From assembly GCA_018398585.1 (NCBI GenBank), contig JAGTTD010000006.1, positions 3,732,501 to 3,796,500 of the forward strand: a DNA stretch of 64,000 nucleotides, given 5' to 3'. The translations under genes were made by a program, and so were the position numbers. Within the stretch, counting starts at the first letter, position 1; every line of letters begins with the position of its first letter. This DNA comes from Simmondsia chinensis (lineage: Eukaryota > Streptophyta > Magnoliopsida > Caryophyllales > Simmondsiaceae). The notes beneath the pieces are model-generated. The model was given only the letters and a program-made list of their open reading frames with translations. It ran no database searches and was not told where the DNA came from. Shown here in pieces: positions 47,641 to 58,917 of the stretch.

Positions 47641-48961
47641 TTAACCTAAAAATAACCCAACTATATGCTAATATATCAAAAAATAATTCAACTCTATTTT
47701 CTAACAAAAAACATAACCCAACTCTGAACTTTTTTACAAAAAAATAACCAAACTCTGAACTTTTCTACCAAAAAAATAACTCAACTCCTACTTTTCTACT
47801 CAAAAATAACCCAACTCTAACTTTTCTACTAAAAAATATCTCAATTCTAAAAATTTGATTTAAAAAATACTGAATTGTGGTGCGTGGTATGATGCTCCGA
47901 CAATGTATTTTTCTTTTACGTATTTTTAGTTTGGCTTGTTCTCTGTAGGGTTGCAAATGAGCCAAGCCGGCTCGCGAACTGATTTGAGAGCTTGCTCGAC
48001 TCGTTCCGTTAAGGATTTGGTCTGGGTTCGTCTAAGCCGACTCGAGTGCTTGCTCGATTCGTCTAAAGGCGGCTCGTTTAAATAAGCGAGCTGAATCAAA
48101 TCGAGGCCGACTTGGCCTGAAAAGCTCACAAGCCGAGTTGTAAGGCTCATGAGTCAGCTTGTTTATGGGGCTCATGAGCCGACTTGATTATTGGTTCGCA
48201 TCTCTACATTGCGGAATTGAGTTACATATACGTAGTTTTTATTTCTAATATCTATACATGATTTATTTTATTACTCTTTTTTAAAAATCTAAATAAAAAT
48301 AACCAAAAATGAGTATGACAGGCCTCATAAATGAGCTTAATGAGCCTGGTAAATTAGCGCAATGAGTCAGCAAAACTCAACGAGCTAGCTCGCCAAATAA
48401 TTAAGCCTAAATGATACTAATACCAATCCAGTCTCATTTACTAAACGAGCCAAGCTGACCACAAATATGCGACTTAGTTAGATAAATGATACCAATATCG
48501 AGTTGGTCTTAATTAGTTAACGAGTCCAGCCGAGCAAGTTGTTGTTCGGTTCAGCTTAGCACGGTTCATTTGCAGCCCTAGTTCTCTGGTTGTATTGCTC
48601 TATTGTTTTGCTTGTTCTGTGCCCCGGGGATATTGTTATTTTTTGTGGGATCGTACAATTATTGAAAAAAATGTACTTTTAGTTTGGTTAGGTGAGGAAA
48701 GAAATCAAGCCAATCCAAAAATATAGAAAAATATATTGTCCGAGCATTATACCACTCACCATGCTTAGCCACCAATTCCGTATATTTTAAAGTTTGGTTA
48801 TTTTTTTGGTTAAAAAATAGAGTTAGGTTATTTTTGGTGGAAAAGTTAAAAGTTAGGTTATGTTTTGGTAGAAAAGTTAAAGTTGGATTACTTTTTGGTT
48901 AGAAATAGAGTTGGGTTACTTTTTAGTATAATGGCATACAATTGAATTATTTTTAGGTTAA
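47641..48961. mobile_element. Foldback-type element with long inverted arms, L3 copy
   Basis: Equivalent of 22626-23947. Left end TTAACCTAAAAATAACCC, right end its near complement. About 30-bp tandem units lie in both arms and the hAT insert separates them. Confidence 0.6.
47946..48580 (+). mobile_element. Non-autonomous hAT element with exact 8-bp duplication
   Basis: 635 bp. Terminal inverted repeats TAGGGTTGCAAATGAGCC and GGTTCATTTGCAGCCCTA (18 bp, three mismatches) are flanked by exact 8-mers GTTCTCTG at 47938-47945 and 48581-48588. An 8-bp duplication and the TAGGG.TG end are characteristic of hAT transposons. The interior is rich in GGCTCG/CGAGCC words and has no transposase. Confidence 0.85.
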
Positions 48962-49498
48962 TTATTATATATATATATATTCATGTTTGGTTTAACCTGG
49001 GATTTGGTTGACCCTGGGGTTGAGTTAATCTCTGGTCTGATCATTTTCATGTTGACCTATCAAGTTATGTTATAATTTATTTTTGTTAAATTTTCTCTCT
49101 TTCCAAACTAAAATTACCTTGTTTTCATTTATTGCATTATTAACAAATTAATTAATTAAAAATATAAATAATTAGATATTAATATCAATAAAAGAATAGT
49201 TTTTCTAACATATGCTTTAAAGTGCATTAAATTAACCTAGTAATTAGTCGACTACAATTAAAAGAAAAAAAGAACTTACATATCTTAAGCATTTTAAATA
49301 AAACAATTTAAATATATTTGCATCTAACCCACATTAAAATCTCCAATATTTTTTTTTTTTGAGAAAAACAATATTATCATATATCGAAAATTGCACATGG
49401 ATAAATTAAAAAAATTCTGATTACGAAAAAATTTAAAAATAAATAAATAAAATAACAAAATTATGTTTGTATAGTGAAAATTTTATTATTTAACGAAA
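48962..49498. other. AT-rich spacer with dispersed repeat
   Basis: No gene. Inverted equivalent of 22096-22625. Confidence 0.5.
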
Positions 49499-49526
49499 CT
49501 AGGTTTGTTCCCGTGCGATGCACGGG
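49499..49526 (-). mobile_element. Helitron 3' terminus, copy 3
   Basis: Hairpin 49510-49526 and CTAG (complement of 49499-49502), the same insertion as copy 2. Confidence 0.8.
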
Positions 49527-51321
49527 CAGTATTTATTTGTCATTATATTTTACAACCGAGAATTTTTTGCATTGAAATAAATTTTTGTTTGATTAGTTGG
49601 CTATAATCTTATTCAATTTACATAATTCTCATAGCAGTAATTGTGAAAGTTTTCAATCAACAAAAATGACAAAATATATTTTCTAATTCAAAGAAATAAA
49701 AATATAAACAAAATTCACACTATATTAAGTATGAATATTATTTCACAAAAGATAGGGAACATGATTCCAAAAAAGGTGGTTGTTATGTTTGCTTTCCGTG
49801 CTAGGTCCCCTTAATTTTCTTCGCTTATCTACAATGAAAATATGCCATTGTTAGGTCGTATCTAATTGCTACGAAATAGTAAAGCTTGACCCGTTGCTTA
49901 CCTCGACATTTGTTGCGTATATATTATTTATTGTATGCTTTTCAAAAGACAATATTGTAATTGGTTCTTGTAAAGCCTATGGTATTGAAAAATATTTTCA
50001 ATATTCAGGATATCTTAACGACATTTCAAATATTATGGACTATCTTTTATTAGTATTTTAATGTCAATTCTATAGTTCTAATAAATATTTTAAAAGAAAT
50101 ATCTTTCTTGTATTTAGGTTCAGGATATTTAATTTATTATTAACAATTACATTGTCAAATTAATTTATGATTAGTTTTTATGTAAATGTATTATGATATT
50201 GAAGAATGTAAAAATATTTTTACTAATGGACCTCGGATATGTTAGAAAAAAGGACACACCAAAAGAATGAAGAAGTTGTAGTAAACAGGGTTTGAACACA
50301 GGATATTCAAATATAATATAAAAAGCATATGAGACTACTATAGCAAGTACCTTAAATAATTTATGAATTAGTTTTTATGAAAATGTATATAGATTCTAGA
50401 AATAGGCAAATAGGCAAATTAAAGGGTTTTCATAAGGGGTAGGGGAAGTTAAACACTTCAAATTAAAATAAAGATATAGATACTTGCATGAGAGTCTAAA
50501 TACTTGCATGAGATTTTATTGTTTTTCACTAAATAATTTGAGGTGTTTTTTCAACTGATAAAAAAATTATTGAAGTGTTCTACTTAAGGGTTTAGCTTTG
50601 AAGATATTATCATTTGGGTATCCAAAGTTTGATCATTTATTACCCAGATATCTGACGTTTTCAATAATACATACAATAGGGATCCTTAAGGTCTAAAAGT
50701 TTTATCACTTAAATACCTTAAGGTTCAAAATTTTATCAATTAGGTACATTTCGATCAAAATTCCATAAATTTTTGTTGGAAATTACTAAAGTACCAATGA
50801 ACAACGACATCTTATACAGCAGACCGTACTATATCATCAAGATACACTTTATCCTTTACCTAGTTATTAGGGTTTATCCTTTTGCTTTCATGGAAACTGA
50901 TCGAAAATAGGAAGTTGTGTTCCTTTGCTACCAACTAAATCGAGAAACATAAACTTTTCCAAAGTTTGCACGATAAAAGATTAATAAACTTATTCTGATA
51001 TTTGTTATATATTTTCAAATTTTTTCTATCTTTTAGTTCATTAACATCTAGATTTGAATTTTTGGGCTCATCGAAAATTAAGTCTTTTAGTATCACTTAA
51101 ATTGTATATTATCTTCTTAAATAAGTTATGTGGCAATAGTATCAGCAACCATATTTACGTAAATTAATTTCTTACTTACCAACGGAAATCCGTACTGTAT
51201 AACATACACCATTCATTTTAACATAATATTCACTTCTCAAAATAGCAAGAAAATTTTGACACATTAATTTTTCACTTGTACGACTCTTATTTATAATAGG
51301 CTCTTTTCAAACATGCAATTG
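49527..51321. other. Helitron interior and T2 3' flank, copy 3
   Basis: No gene. Homologous to 681-2440 with more differences than copy 2 has, including a partial duplication (TACTTGCATGAGA twice, 50478-50514). Confidence 0.5.
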
Positions 51322-51726
51322 TTACAAGGAAAGTTTTGGGGATGCCACGGGCTGTTGATCAAAAACTTCACTGCAAATGTTCCAGATACCATCATGCCTT
51401 TTGAGAATTTCACGGATCGCTTGCCTTTCAAAATGTTCCTTAATCAAAATAGATTGGGTCATAATATCGTGGCATGTCCTGCCTAACTTTAGTAGGTCAC
51501 TGCAAGAGGCAAGACTGATACTAGAACTTGTAAAGATGAATTCAAATATAGCTTCACCAGACAGGGGATCCATTTTGTGTAGGCAAGCTTCTACATGGTT
51601 TGCGAAATCTGGATCCGATGTTGGGACGGGGTCGAGGTTGCTTCCAATTGCATTTGCCAGAATTGATGTAACAAGAAGAACCAGTGATATAGAATAAGTC
51701 ATAATAGGCAGAGCTCCGGGCTTCAT
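51322..51726 (-). CDS. T2: secreted prolamin-like protein, copy 3
   Basis: 134 aa with the signal peptide and all four cysteines. It differs from the two identical copies at T3P, I34V, R44H, D47A, I52M, G67S and N71S. A47 and M52 agree with the P proteins (VEAC, KMDP). The TATA box is altered to TATAGATA (complement of 51830-51837), which may weaken expression. It is divergent from P at 52534. Confidence 0.85.
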   Translation of the reverse strand: MKPGALPIMTYSISLVLLVTSILANAIGSNLDPVPTSDPDFANHVEACLHKMDPLSGEAIFEFIFTSSSISLASCSDLLKLGRTCHDIMTQSILIKEHFERQAIREILKRHDGIWNICSEVFDQQPVASPKLSL

Positions 51727-51909
51727 GATGGGTTTTGCAATAAAATCTTATTTTATTTGAATTGATAAAATATGAGATGCAACTAGATGATATTTTTAAC
51801 GAATGATGCTACAAGAGTTTAACATCATCTATCTATAAAGGGGGAATTAATGGCTCTATACAATAACGATTGTGTTAGTAATGAATGACAATTAATACAA
51901 AATTCTTAA

Positions 51910-52170
51910 AGTAATTTTTGACTTTTCTATCATCCTTTTTGGCTTTAATGCTGTGCTCTCATCTCCTAACCCGATTGATCGTAGCACTCCTTGTTTTATT
52001 TTTAGCGTCTATAGTTTTTCAGTATCTGTTGGCTCTATTTTTATTTTGTTTATGTCGTTTGTACTTGTTTTTTTTCTGGTCCTTGTTTTCTTATGGGTGT
52101 CCTGCACCTCGCTTGTGTCGAGTGGCCTGCTTTATTCCGTGACCTTGTCGCTAATTACGAAAAAAAAAAT
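51910..52170 (+). mobile_element. 5'-truncated LINE tail between T2 and P, copy 3
   Basis: Equivalent of 3050-3303, with the A tail at 52160-52169. Confidence 0.65.
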
Positions 52171-52425
52171 GAAATTCTAAGTTCTATTTGTTGCCTTATT
52201 GTTTGAGGAAGAACATATGGTTCACATGTCGAAAATTAATATCTAGCCATATTAACTTTCAATGTACAGATTAAGTTATGTCGTTCATAAAAATATTCCT
52301 ATTTTAACATTTATCAATATTAGTTGATAAACGTACAATATTAATTGCGCTTAATAACCCATGTAACATTTGTAAAATACTAACGACACTTATCTTCAAC
52401 GTTTTTTTTTTCCTTATTTTTTTCC

Positions 52426-52433
52426 TATATATA
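52426..52433 (+). promoter_or_regulatory. TATA box of P gene 52534
   Basis: TATATATA about 100 bases before the conserved ATG, in an a-form promoter. Confidence 0.6.
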
Positions 52434-52533
52434 GACAATGTAGTATCCTAATAGCATCATTCACTAAGGTTTTATATATCTCATATCTTTTTTATCAGTT
52501 TAAAGTGTCAAATAAGATTAAAGCATGAAAGTC

Positions 52534-52932
52534 ATGGAAACTAAAACTCTACCTCTTGTGGCATACTTAGCCATCTTTATGCTCCTTGCTACATCATGCA
52601 CTGCAAGTGCATCAGGACGTGACATTGATTTCGTCCCGAGTTTAGACCCGAGGTCCGAATCCTATGTAGAAGCTTGCACATATAAAATGGATCCCATGTT
52701 TGGTGACGCTATATTTGAGTATGTATTTAAAGGAGCTGATTTTGGGATCAACAATAAGTTATGCAGAGACTTACTAAGCTTGGGAAGTACGTGCCACAAT
52801 TCCATGACAAAGTCAATTCTCGCCAGAGAAAATTTTAAATGGCAACAAATTGCTGAAATTCTCAGAAGGCAGGATATTATTTGGACTACTTGTCTTGAAA
52901 TATTTGATCAACAGTCTGCGAGATCCCCATAA
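52534..52932 (+). CDS. P-b body behind a P-a promoter
   Basis: 132 aa from the conserved ATG. An extra in-frame ATG at 52525 (from GCACGAAA changed to GCATGAAA) would add MKV and may be used instead. The coding part and 3' flank are b-form (METKT, SASGRD, GADFGINNKLCRD). The upstream block to about 52510 is a-form (TCGAAAATTAATATCTAGCC, CAGTTTAAAGTGTCAAATAAG) and still faces T2. The a gene, SINEs and GC island normally between them are absent, as expected from unequal exchange between P-a and P-b. S65F (MDPMFGD) and P126S are private changes. Confidence 0.85.
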   Translation: METKTLPLVAYLAIFMLLATSCTASASGRDIDFVPSLDPRSESYVEACTYKMDPMFGDAIFEYVFKGADFGINNKLCRDLLSLGSTCHNSMTKSILARENFKWQQIAEILRRQDIIWTTCLEIFDQQSARSP

Positions 52933-55900
52933 ATTATGGAGACGTAGTTGTGTATATGTTAGTAATAAGGCCTAATATGTGATTTGGCTTGTTGGATTCT
53001 TAAATTAATAATAAGAGCCATACAATATATATGTTCCATTTGCATTTTTACAAATAAAATAGTAAAAAAGTTTCTTCAATTTTTTGTGTTATTTTGAAAA
53101 TTGGAGATCATTATTTAAAAAATTTAATATTATTAAGTACTAAATATTGTTTCTACATAAGATGATTCAATTAATGAGAAAAAATAACACTTCAAATATA
53201 ATAAAAAAGGTTTAATAATCTTTCATGAAACTATAAACTCAAATCTAAATTATAAATATAATTGTCATTATAATATTTGTTTCAAAAAACTTGTATTTCT
53301 CATCCAAAAATTATAATGGTTAAAATGTTTCTGACTCAACACAATAATTTAACCGAGTTTTTTAGGGATATAACTTGGTAGTAGACAACTCTATGGATCA
53401 GAGAGGCCGCCCTGCTTTCGATCACCACCAAGGACAACTAGCATAAAAATAATAAATTAACAAAATAATGAAGCAGCCCGTATTCTGGCTGATCGGGTTC
53501 TTGACGAGATAGGTGGAAGAGACGCGAATAGAGGGGAGAGAGGCGAAAGGGTAAACCGGATTGAGAAAGTTAACATTAATTAGGAAACTTTAACTTAGAT
53601 TAGATTTAGGGATTTTTAATAGTTATTTTTTGTATTTATCTTTTAATTTTTTTAAGTCTTTTAGTTTAGTTGAATTAGCTCCTCTATTTAAATAAGATAA
53701 AGTCTAGGATTTAGTTAGTTCAATTGTTTTAGAGATTTTTCTCATTGTTTATGTGTTTTTTTTAGTTTTCGGGGTGAGAATTTAGTTAGACTTTTTATTC
53801 TGCTTTGTTCTTAATTATTTTTGTAATAAAGAATTTAAAGGAAGGCCGTAACTCAAGAAGAATTACAGAAAATAAAATGAAAAAGAGGGTTAAAAGTTCT
53901 CTTGAGTTAATTTATCAAAGCAAGGTAAATATCCATTTTACTGGTTTTTATTGAAAATTATATAAATTTCAGGTGTGATTTTAAAAAAGTACCTAGGTTT
54001 TCTAATTTTTTATTATCATACTTAAACTTTACAAACTTTTTCAATGTCATGCCTTAATTCTAACGATGTTAACATTTGTTAGTTTTTATTAACTTGACTT
54101 TTATAAACGGGTCAAGTTTGGGTTGACTCCATTTACAATACCTCTCGCTTAATACGAACACAACACATTTGCAAGCTTAATCTAAGTGTTTGTTTTAAGG
54201 TGGCTAGGGTTTCTCTTGTGTGGCCAGCGGCGGATTTAAGTTAGTAAGCCCACCCTGAATTATATCTAAAACCTACCTAATAATTTCCCCAGAAAATTCT
54301 AATTGATCATTATTAACGATAGTATTTACGAGTTCCACTAGTCTTTTAAGTGAAAAGTGTATGGATTACACAAATCATGGGTCATCAATATTTTCTCACA
54401 AAAATTCATTGAATTTTTATAGAAAATAAAATATGGAAGAAATTGTTCAAGAGAGGTTAGTTTTTGAATTGAGGAAATTGAAAAACAGTTGTCCAAGGCC
54501 AAGCGGGGTCGACTTCGAAAACTTTGAGTTTAGGTTAATCTATTTAGGTCGGGTCTCGGGTCCGGTTTTGAATTGACCCATCAAGTTATTTTGATAATTT
54601 ATTTTGTGAAAATATCTTTCTCTTTCAAAAATAAAATTAAATTATTTCCTTTTATAAATTTCATAATAAATTAATTAAGTAAAATATAAAAGAACTAGAC
54701 ATTAGTATCAATAAAAAATAATATATATATATATATATATGTGCTTGTTTTTGATAATATAATATTAGGTAAATGTCTAACGTTAGAAGTAGATGCCCAA
54801 TAATTTTAAGTAAAAACATCTAATAATAATATATTGTAAGTTTCTAATTAGATTTAAGAAAATATTTTGAATAAAAATTTAAAATAGGGTAAAATGGAAA
54901 AGAAAATATAAGGATTACAAAATGCCCTGTCACTAGTAAAAATTGCATCAATTCAAAGATAGAGAATTTTTTAGTTCCTTGAAAACTTTTCTGTAGAAAA
55001 TAAAATATGAAAAAAATTGCGTAAGTAGTCAATTTTTCAATTGAAATAATTGAAAACACTTTAATCTTTAGCCGAGGTCAGTTCAAGTCAGTCCGGGTCT
55101 ACTTCACATCTGGGTTAACCTTGGGTTTGGTTGACCTTTGGGTTCAGGTCGACCAATCAAGTTATTTATAATTTATTTTTGTTAAAATTTCTCTCTTTCC
55201 AAACATAAATTACATTGTTTTTATTTATTGAATTTTTAATAAATTAATTAAGTAAATATAAAATAATTAGACATTAATATCAAGTTATTTAATAAATTTT
55301 TATTATCTTGACGTTTTTGAAACTAATAAAATTAACCTTGACCTTTTTGATTTAATAAAATAGTCTCGCTCTAGAGTGATTAAGTTATTTTTCATCAATT
55401 GAGCTAACATGCCAACTACTTTTTTATTAATGCAGTAGTAAAATAACAAAAGTACGCTTTAGTATTCTTTTTCTTATGTCATTACCATAAAATTCGAGAC
55501 GTTGTAATAAATAGAAAGTATCTGTTTTCCCTTAATTTGTATAAAAATATAGTTATAAAAATTTTTTTTGTCATTTATACGACAAAAATTAGGATCTTTT
55601 TATTGATGGGACAAAAACTTAAAAACTTTTTTTTATCAATTTAAAAAGGTAAGATTTTAATATGAGATCAGTTTTTCATTATCTAATAAAACATTCATCT
55701 TATTTTACTAATTGATCCTTAAAAATGACAGTATAATATGAATTATACTAACATTTTAAGTGAAAAGTGTATGGATTATGAAAACAATCATTAAATTTTA
55801 ATAAAATATGTTTATATATTACACAAATTATGTGTCATCAATATTTTCTCATAAGAACCCGTTGAATTTTAACAAAGGACTTATCAATTTAAAATAATAG

Positions 55901-56500
55901 AATTTTGTAGATTTGGGATTTTTTTTTCTTTTTTCTTTTATAGAAGATAAAAAATTTAAAAATTTATTCAAGCCACCAGTTTTTCAATTGAGGAAATTGA
56001 GAAACAATTGCCCAATCTCAAGTAGGGTCAGGTCAGGTCAACTTTGGGTTTGGGTTTGAGTCTATGTTCGGGCTAATTCTAATCAGGTTGGGTCTCTGAT
56101 CAGGTTTTAGATTGATCCATCGAGTTATTTTGATAATCTATTTTTGGTAAATTTTTTCTTTTTCAAAAGTAAAATCAAATTAGTTAAGAAAAAAATATAA
56201 AGGAGTTAGATATTAATATTCATAAAAAATATTAAATCCTTAAATCTATTTATATATCAATATACATGCTTTTTTTTGTGATAATGTTAGGTAATACAAT
56301 TGAACACACATATGTTAATTTATGTATTAAAACACAACATAAGAATTTGAAATTTTAAAACTAATACAATATGATTTGACCGAAATTAACCAAATCTAAA
56401 TAAAAAGTTTCAAAAGTAACTTTTTATTATAATATTAAAATTTCAAAAGTATAAAATAGCGCCACAAATTTTGGAAATAAATTCACCCAAACGATATCTA
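52933..56500. other. Spacer of the third block
   Basis: No credible gene. Collinear with 7396-11000, with deletions at about 53850 (GTAA shared at the join) and 54103, a (TA)n tract at 54722-54740 and the same GGTTGACC-rich repeats (54550-54590, 55080-55160, 56025-56130). Confidence 0.45.
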
Positions 56501-56590
56501 TAAATATGTCAAGACCTCTAAGCCCCAATACAATTCTCACTACCTCCAAACAATTTATCGTTCCAAGAAAGTTTGCAAATTTAGCACCTC

Positions 56591-57283
56591 ATGGCAAGTA
56601 TCACAATCAATCCCGATCGTTATTACAAATATTGTACTGCTGATGTAGAGAGATTATATGATATTTTTCACCGTAATGTCAATTCCCCCAACCTTGACGT
56701 CCACATTAGCGTCTTATGTCACCACGTCATAAATGGTTATGAGGGCCCCGCCTACGCCATTGGCTCCACTACGGTGATCCCGGACCAATTTGCCACGTGG
56801 GGCAATCTTGTTGGCCTTCTCGCTCATCCCTACATGGACCTCCCCTCTAGTCATCAATGGAATATCTTCTCCCATCTTAATTCCATCATCTACTTTGTTG
56901 TTGCTGACCTTCCTCCACTGTTGTGTGATGTCCACACTAAACGCCGCCTACAATATCAAGTCAAGATCCGAATTGTTGTTGATGAAGAGGACGAGGACGA
57001 GGACGAGGAGATAATTGACCAAGTTGCTAATATGTCATTCCAGGAGGCATGCCCACCGGAGTATGATAAGCCAAACGGGATGGCAGTCACGGCAATGCTG
57101 GAAAAGGTTTATGTAGCAATGGAAGAGTGCTGTGTTGTGTGTTATGAGGATATGAAACTAGTAGAGACAGCAGCAAGGCTACCGTGCAAGCACATGTTTC
57201 ACCATACGTGCATTTTTAAGTGGTTAAGCGAGTATAGTCGTCTATGTCCTCTTTGCTGGTTTGAGTTGCCAATTTGTGTTTAG
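56591..57283 (+). CDS. R1: RING-H2 protein, fourth copy, extended end
   Basis: 230 aa. The acidic run is two residues longer. All eight zinc ligands are kept, but the arginine after the last cysteine is tryptophan (CPLCWFELPI). The usual TGA is TGT, so translation runs two codons further (CV) to TAG. S29R and A192-region changes (KLVETAAR) are also seen. Promoter and leader are as in the other copies, apart from small changes. Confidence 0.85.
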   Translation: MASITINPDRYYKYCTADVERLYDIFHRNVNSPNLDVHISVLCHHVINGYEGPAYAIGSTTVIPDQFATWGNLVGLLAHPYMDLPSSHQWNIFSHLNSIIYFVVADLPPLLCDVHTKRRLQYQVKIRIVVDEEDEDEDEEIIDQVANMSFQEACPPEYDKPNGMAVTAMLEKVYVAMEECCVVCYEDMKLVETAARLPCKHMFHHTCIFKWLSEYSRLCPLCWFELPICV

Positions 57284-57868
57284 TTTGCATTTTTTTTTAT
57301 TTTCTTCGAAACAATATAAGTTGGATTCAAATTCATATGAAATATATGAAAAGAAACATGAATTATTGAATGGATATATGTTTTATGGGTAGTTTGATTT
57401 CTTTATATTTATACTTTTAGAGGGACTTTGTTAATGTTTGTATTGTATTAGGAATCTAAACGTGTTAGCTTCTTGTTGAATTTGAGTTTGAAACGAGCCA
57501 TTATGGAGCATTCAAATTTTGTTTAAACTCGATTTAGTAAGACTACTAGGATATTATACCATATTTGAGAAATATCCAATTTAAATCGAATGCTTTTAAT
57601 ACTTTTATTAACAATGACTAATTAATAAAAATCTCTCTTTGTAATGACAAAATAAAAATAATTTCTAAAGAAGAATATGACGCCACTAATGCAATTTTTC
57701 TTAAATAAAATATATGGCGCCCGAATATTTTTAAATATTTTAAACATTTAAATTTTGTGCATAATTCGCCAAATTTAAATCTATAAATATGTAAAGTCCC
57801 CCACCCATACCCCATATACAAACTGCAAAGAATTCATCGTTCTAAGAAAGTTAAAAAATTTAGTGTTC

Positions 57869-58567
57869 ATGGCAAGTACCATTCCCGATCCCAGTCCTCT
57901 CTATTCGTATTACATTATCTATACAGAGCGTTTACCTGACATCTCTCACTATAATGTCAAGTTTCCCAACCTTGACATTCACATCAGCCTCATATGTTGC
58001 AATACCACCAACGACCGCTACGACCCCATATTCACCGACACCACTAGAGTCATCCCAGATGAACGTGTCACGTGGCTCTATCTATTAAACCTACTCACTG
58101 ACCCTCACATAGGCCTCCCCTTTGGAGATTGTTACAGTGCTTTTCACAACATTAGCTCCTCCATCTTCGATGCTATTTCCACCCTTCCTCCGCTGCTGCG
58201 TGGCGTCCACCCTAGTCGTCGATTGCGATTTCAAGTCGAGATTGACCTTATGACTATCGAATCAAATGAGGAAGGCGAGGATGAGAATGAGAACGAGGAG
58301 GAAATTAACCAAGTTATTGAACTATCTTTTCAAGAGGCAAGTCCACCTGAGTATGATAAGCCAGATGAGGTGGCCCTCGCGGCTGCTTTGGAGGAGGTAA
58401 ATGTGGCTAAGGAAGAGTGTTGTGTAATGTGTTATGAAGAGCTGACAGTTGGGTAGGAGGCGAAGAGACTACAATGTGGGCACGTGTTTCACTATGTGGG
58501 CATTTTGTAGTGGTTAAGCGATTATAGTCGTCTATGTCCTCTTTGCCGGTTTGAGTTACCAATTTGA
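57869..58567 (+). pseudogene. R2 RING-H2 pseudogene, third block
   Basis: The frame is open from ATG 57869 to TAG 58454-58456, just after the first two RING cysteines (EECCVMCYEELTVG). Beyond it a zinc-ligand cysteine is glycine (FHYVG) and TAG replaces CAG before the RING tryptophan, as in 39194. A truncated protein of 195 aa lacking a RING could still be made. The conserved N-terminus and acidic run (EGEDENENEEE) are intact. Confidence 0.8.
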
Positions 58568-58917
58568 GTATAGTTTGCATTTTTTTTTAATTTTCTTCGA
58601 AACAATATAAGTTGGATTCAAATTCATATGAAATATATGAAAAGAAACATGAATTATTAAATGGATATATGTTTTATGGGTAGTTTGATTTCTTTGTATT
58701 TATATTTTTAGAGGGACTTTGTTAATGTTTGTATTATATTAGGAGTGTAAATGTGTTAGCTTCTTCTTGAATTTCAGATGTAACCTGTTTTTGACCTGTG
58801 TAACCTATTTTTGACAAAATTTTCGATAATTTATATTCCAAATTATAATACAACAGTTCAGGCTTATCTATAATTTAAACTTATTTCAGATTGTCTATAA
58901 TTTAAATTCCATAGTAT

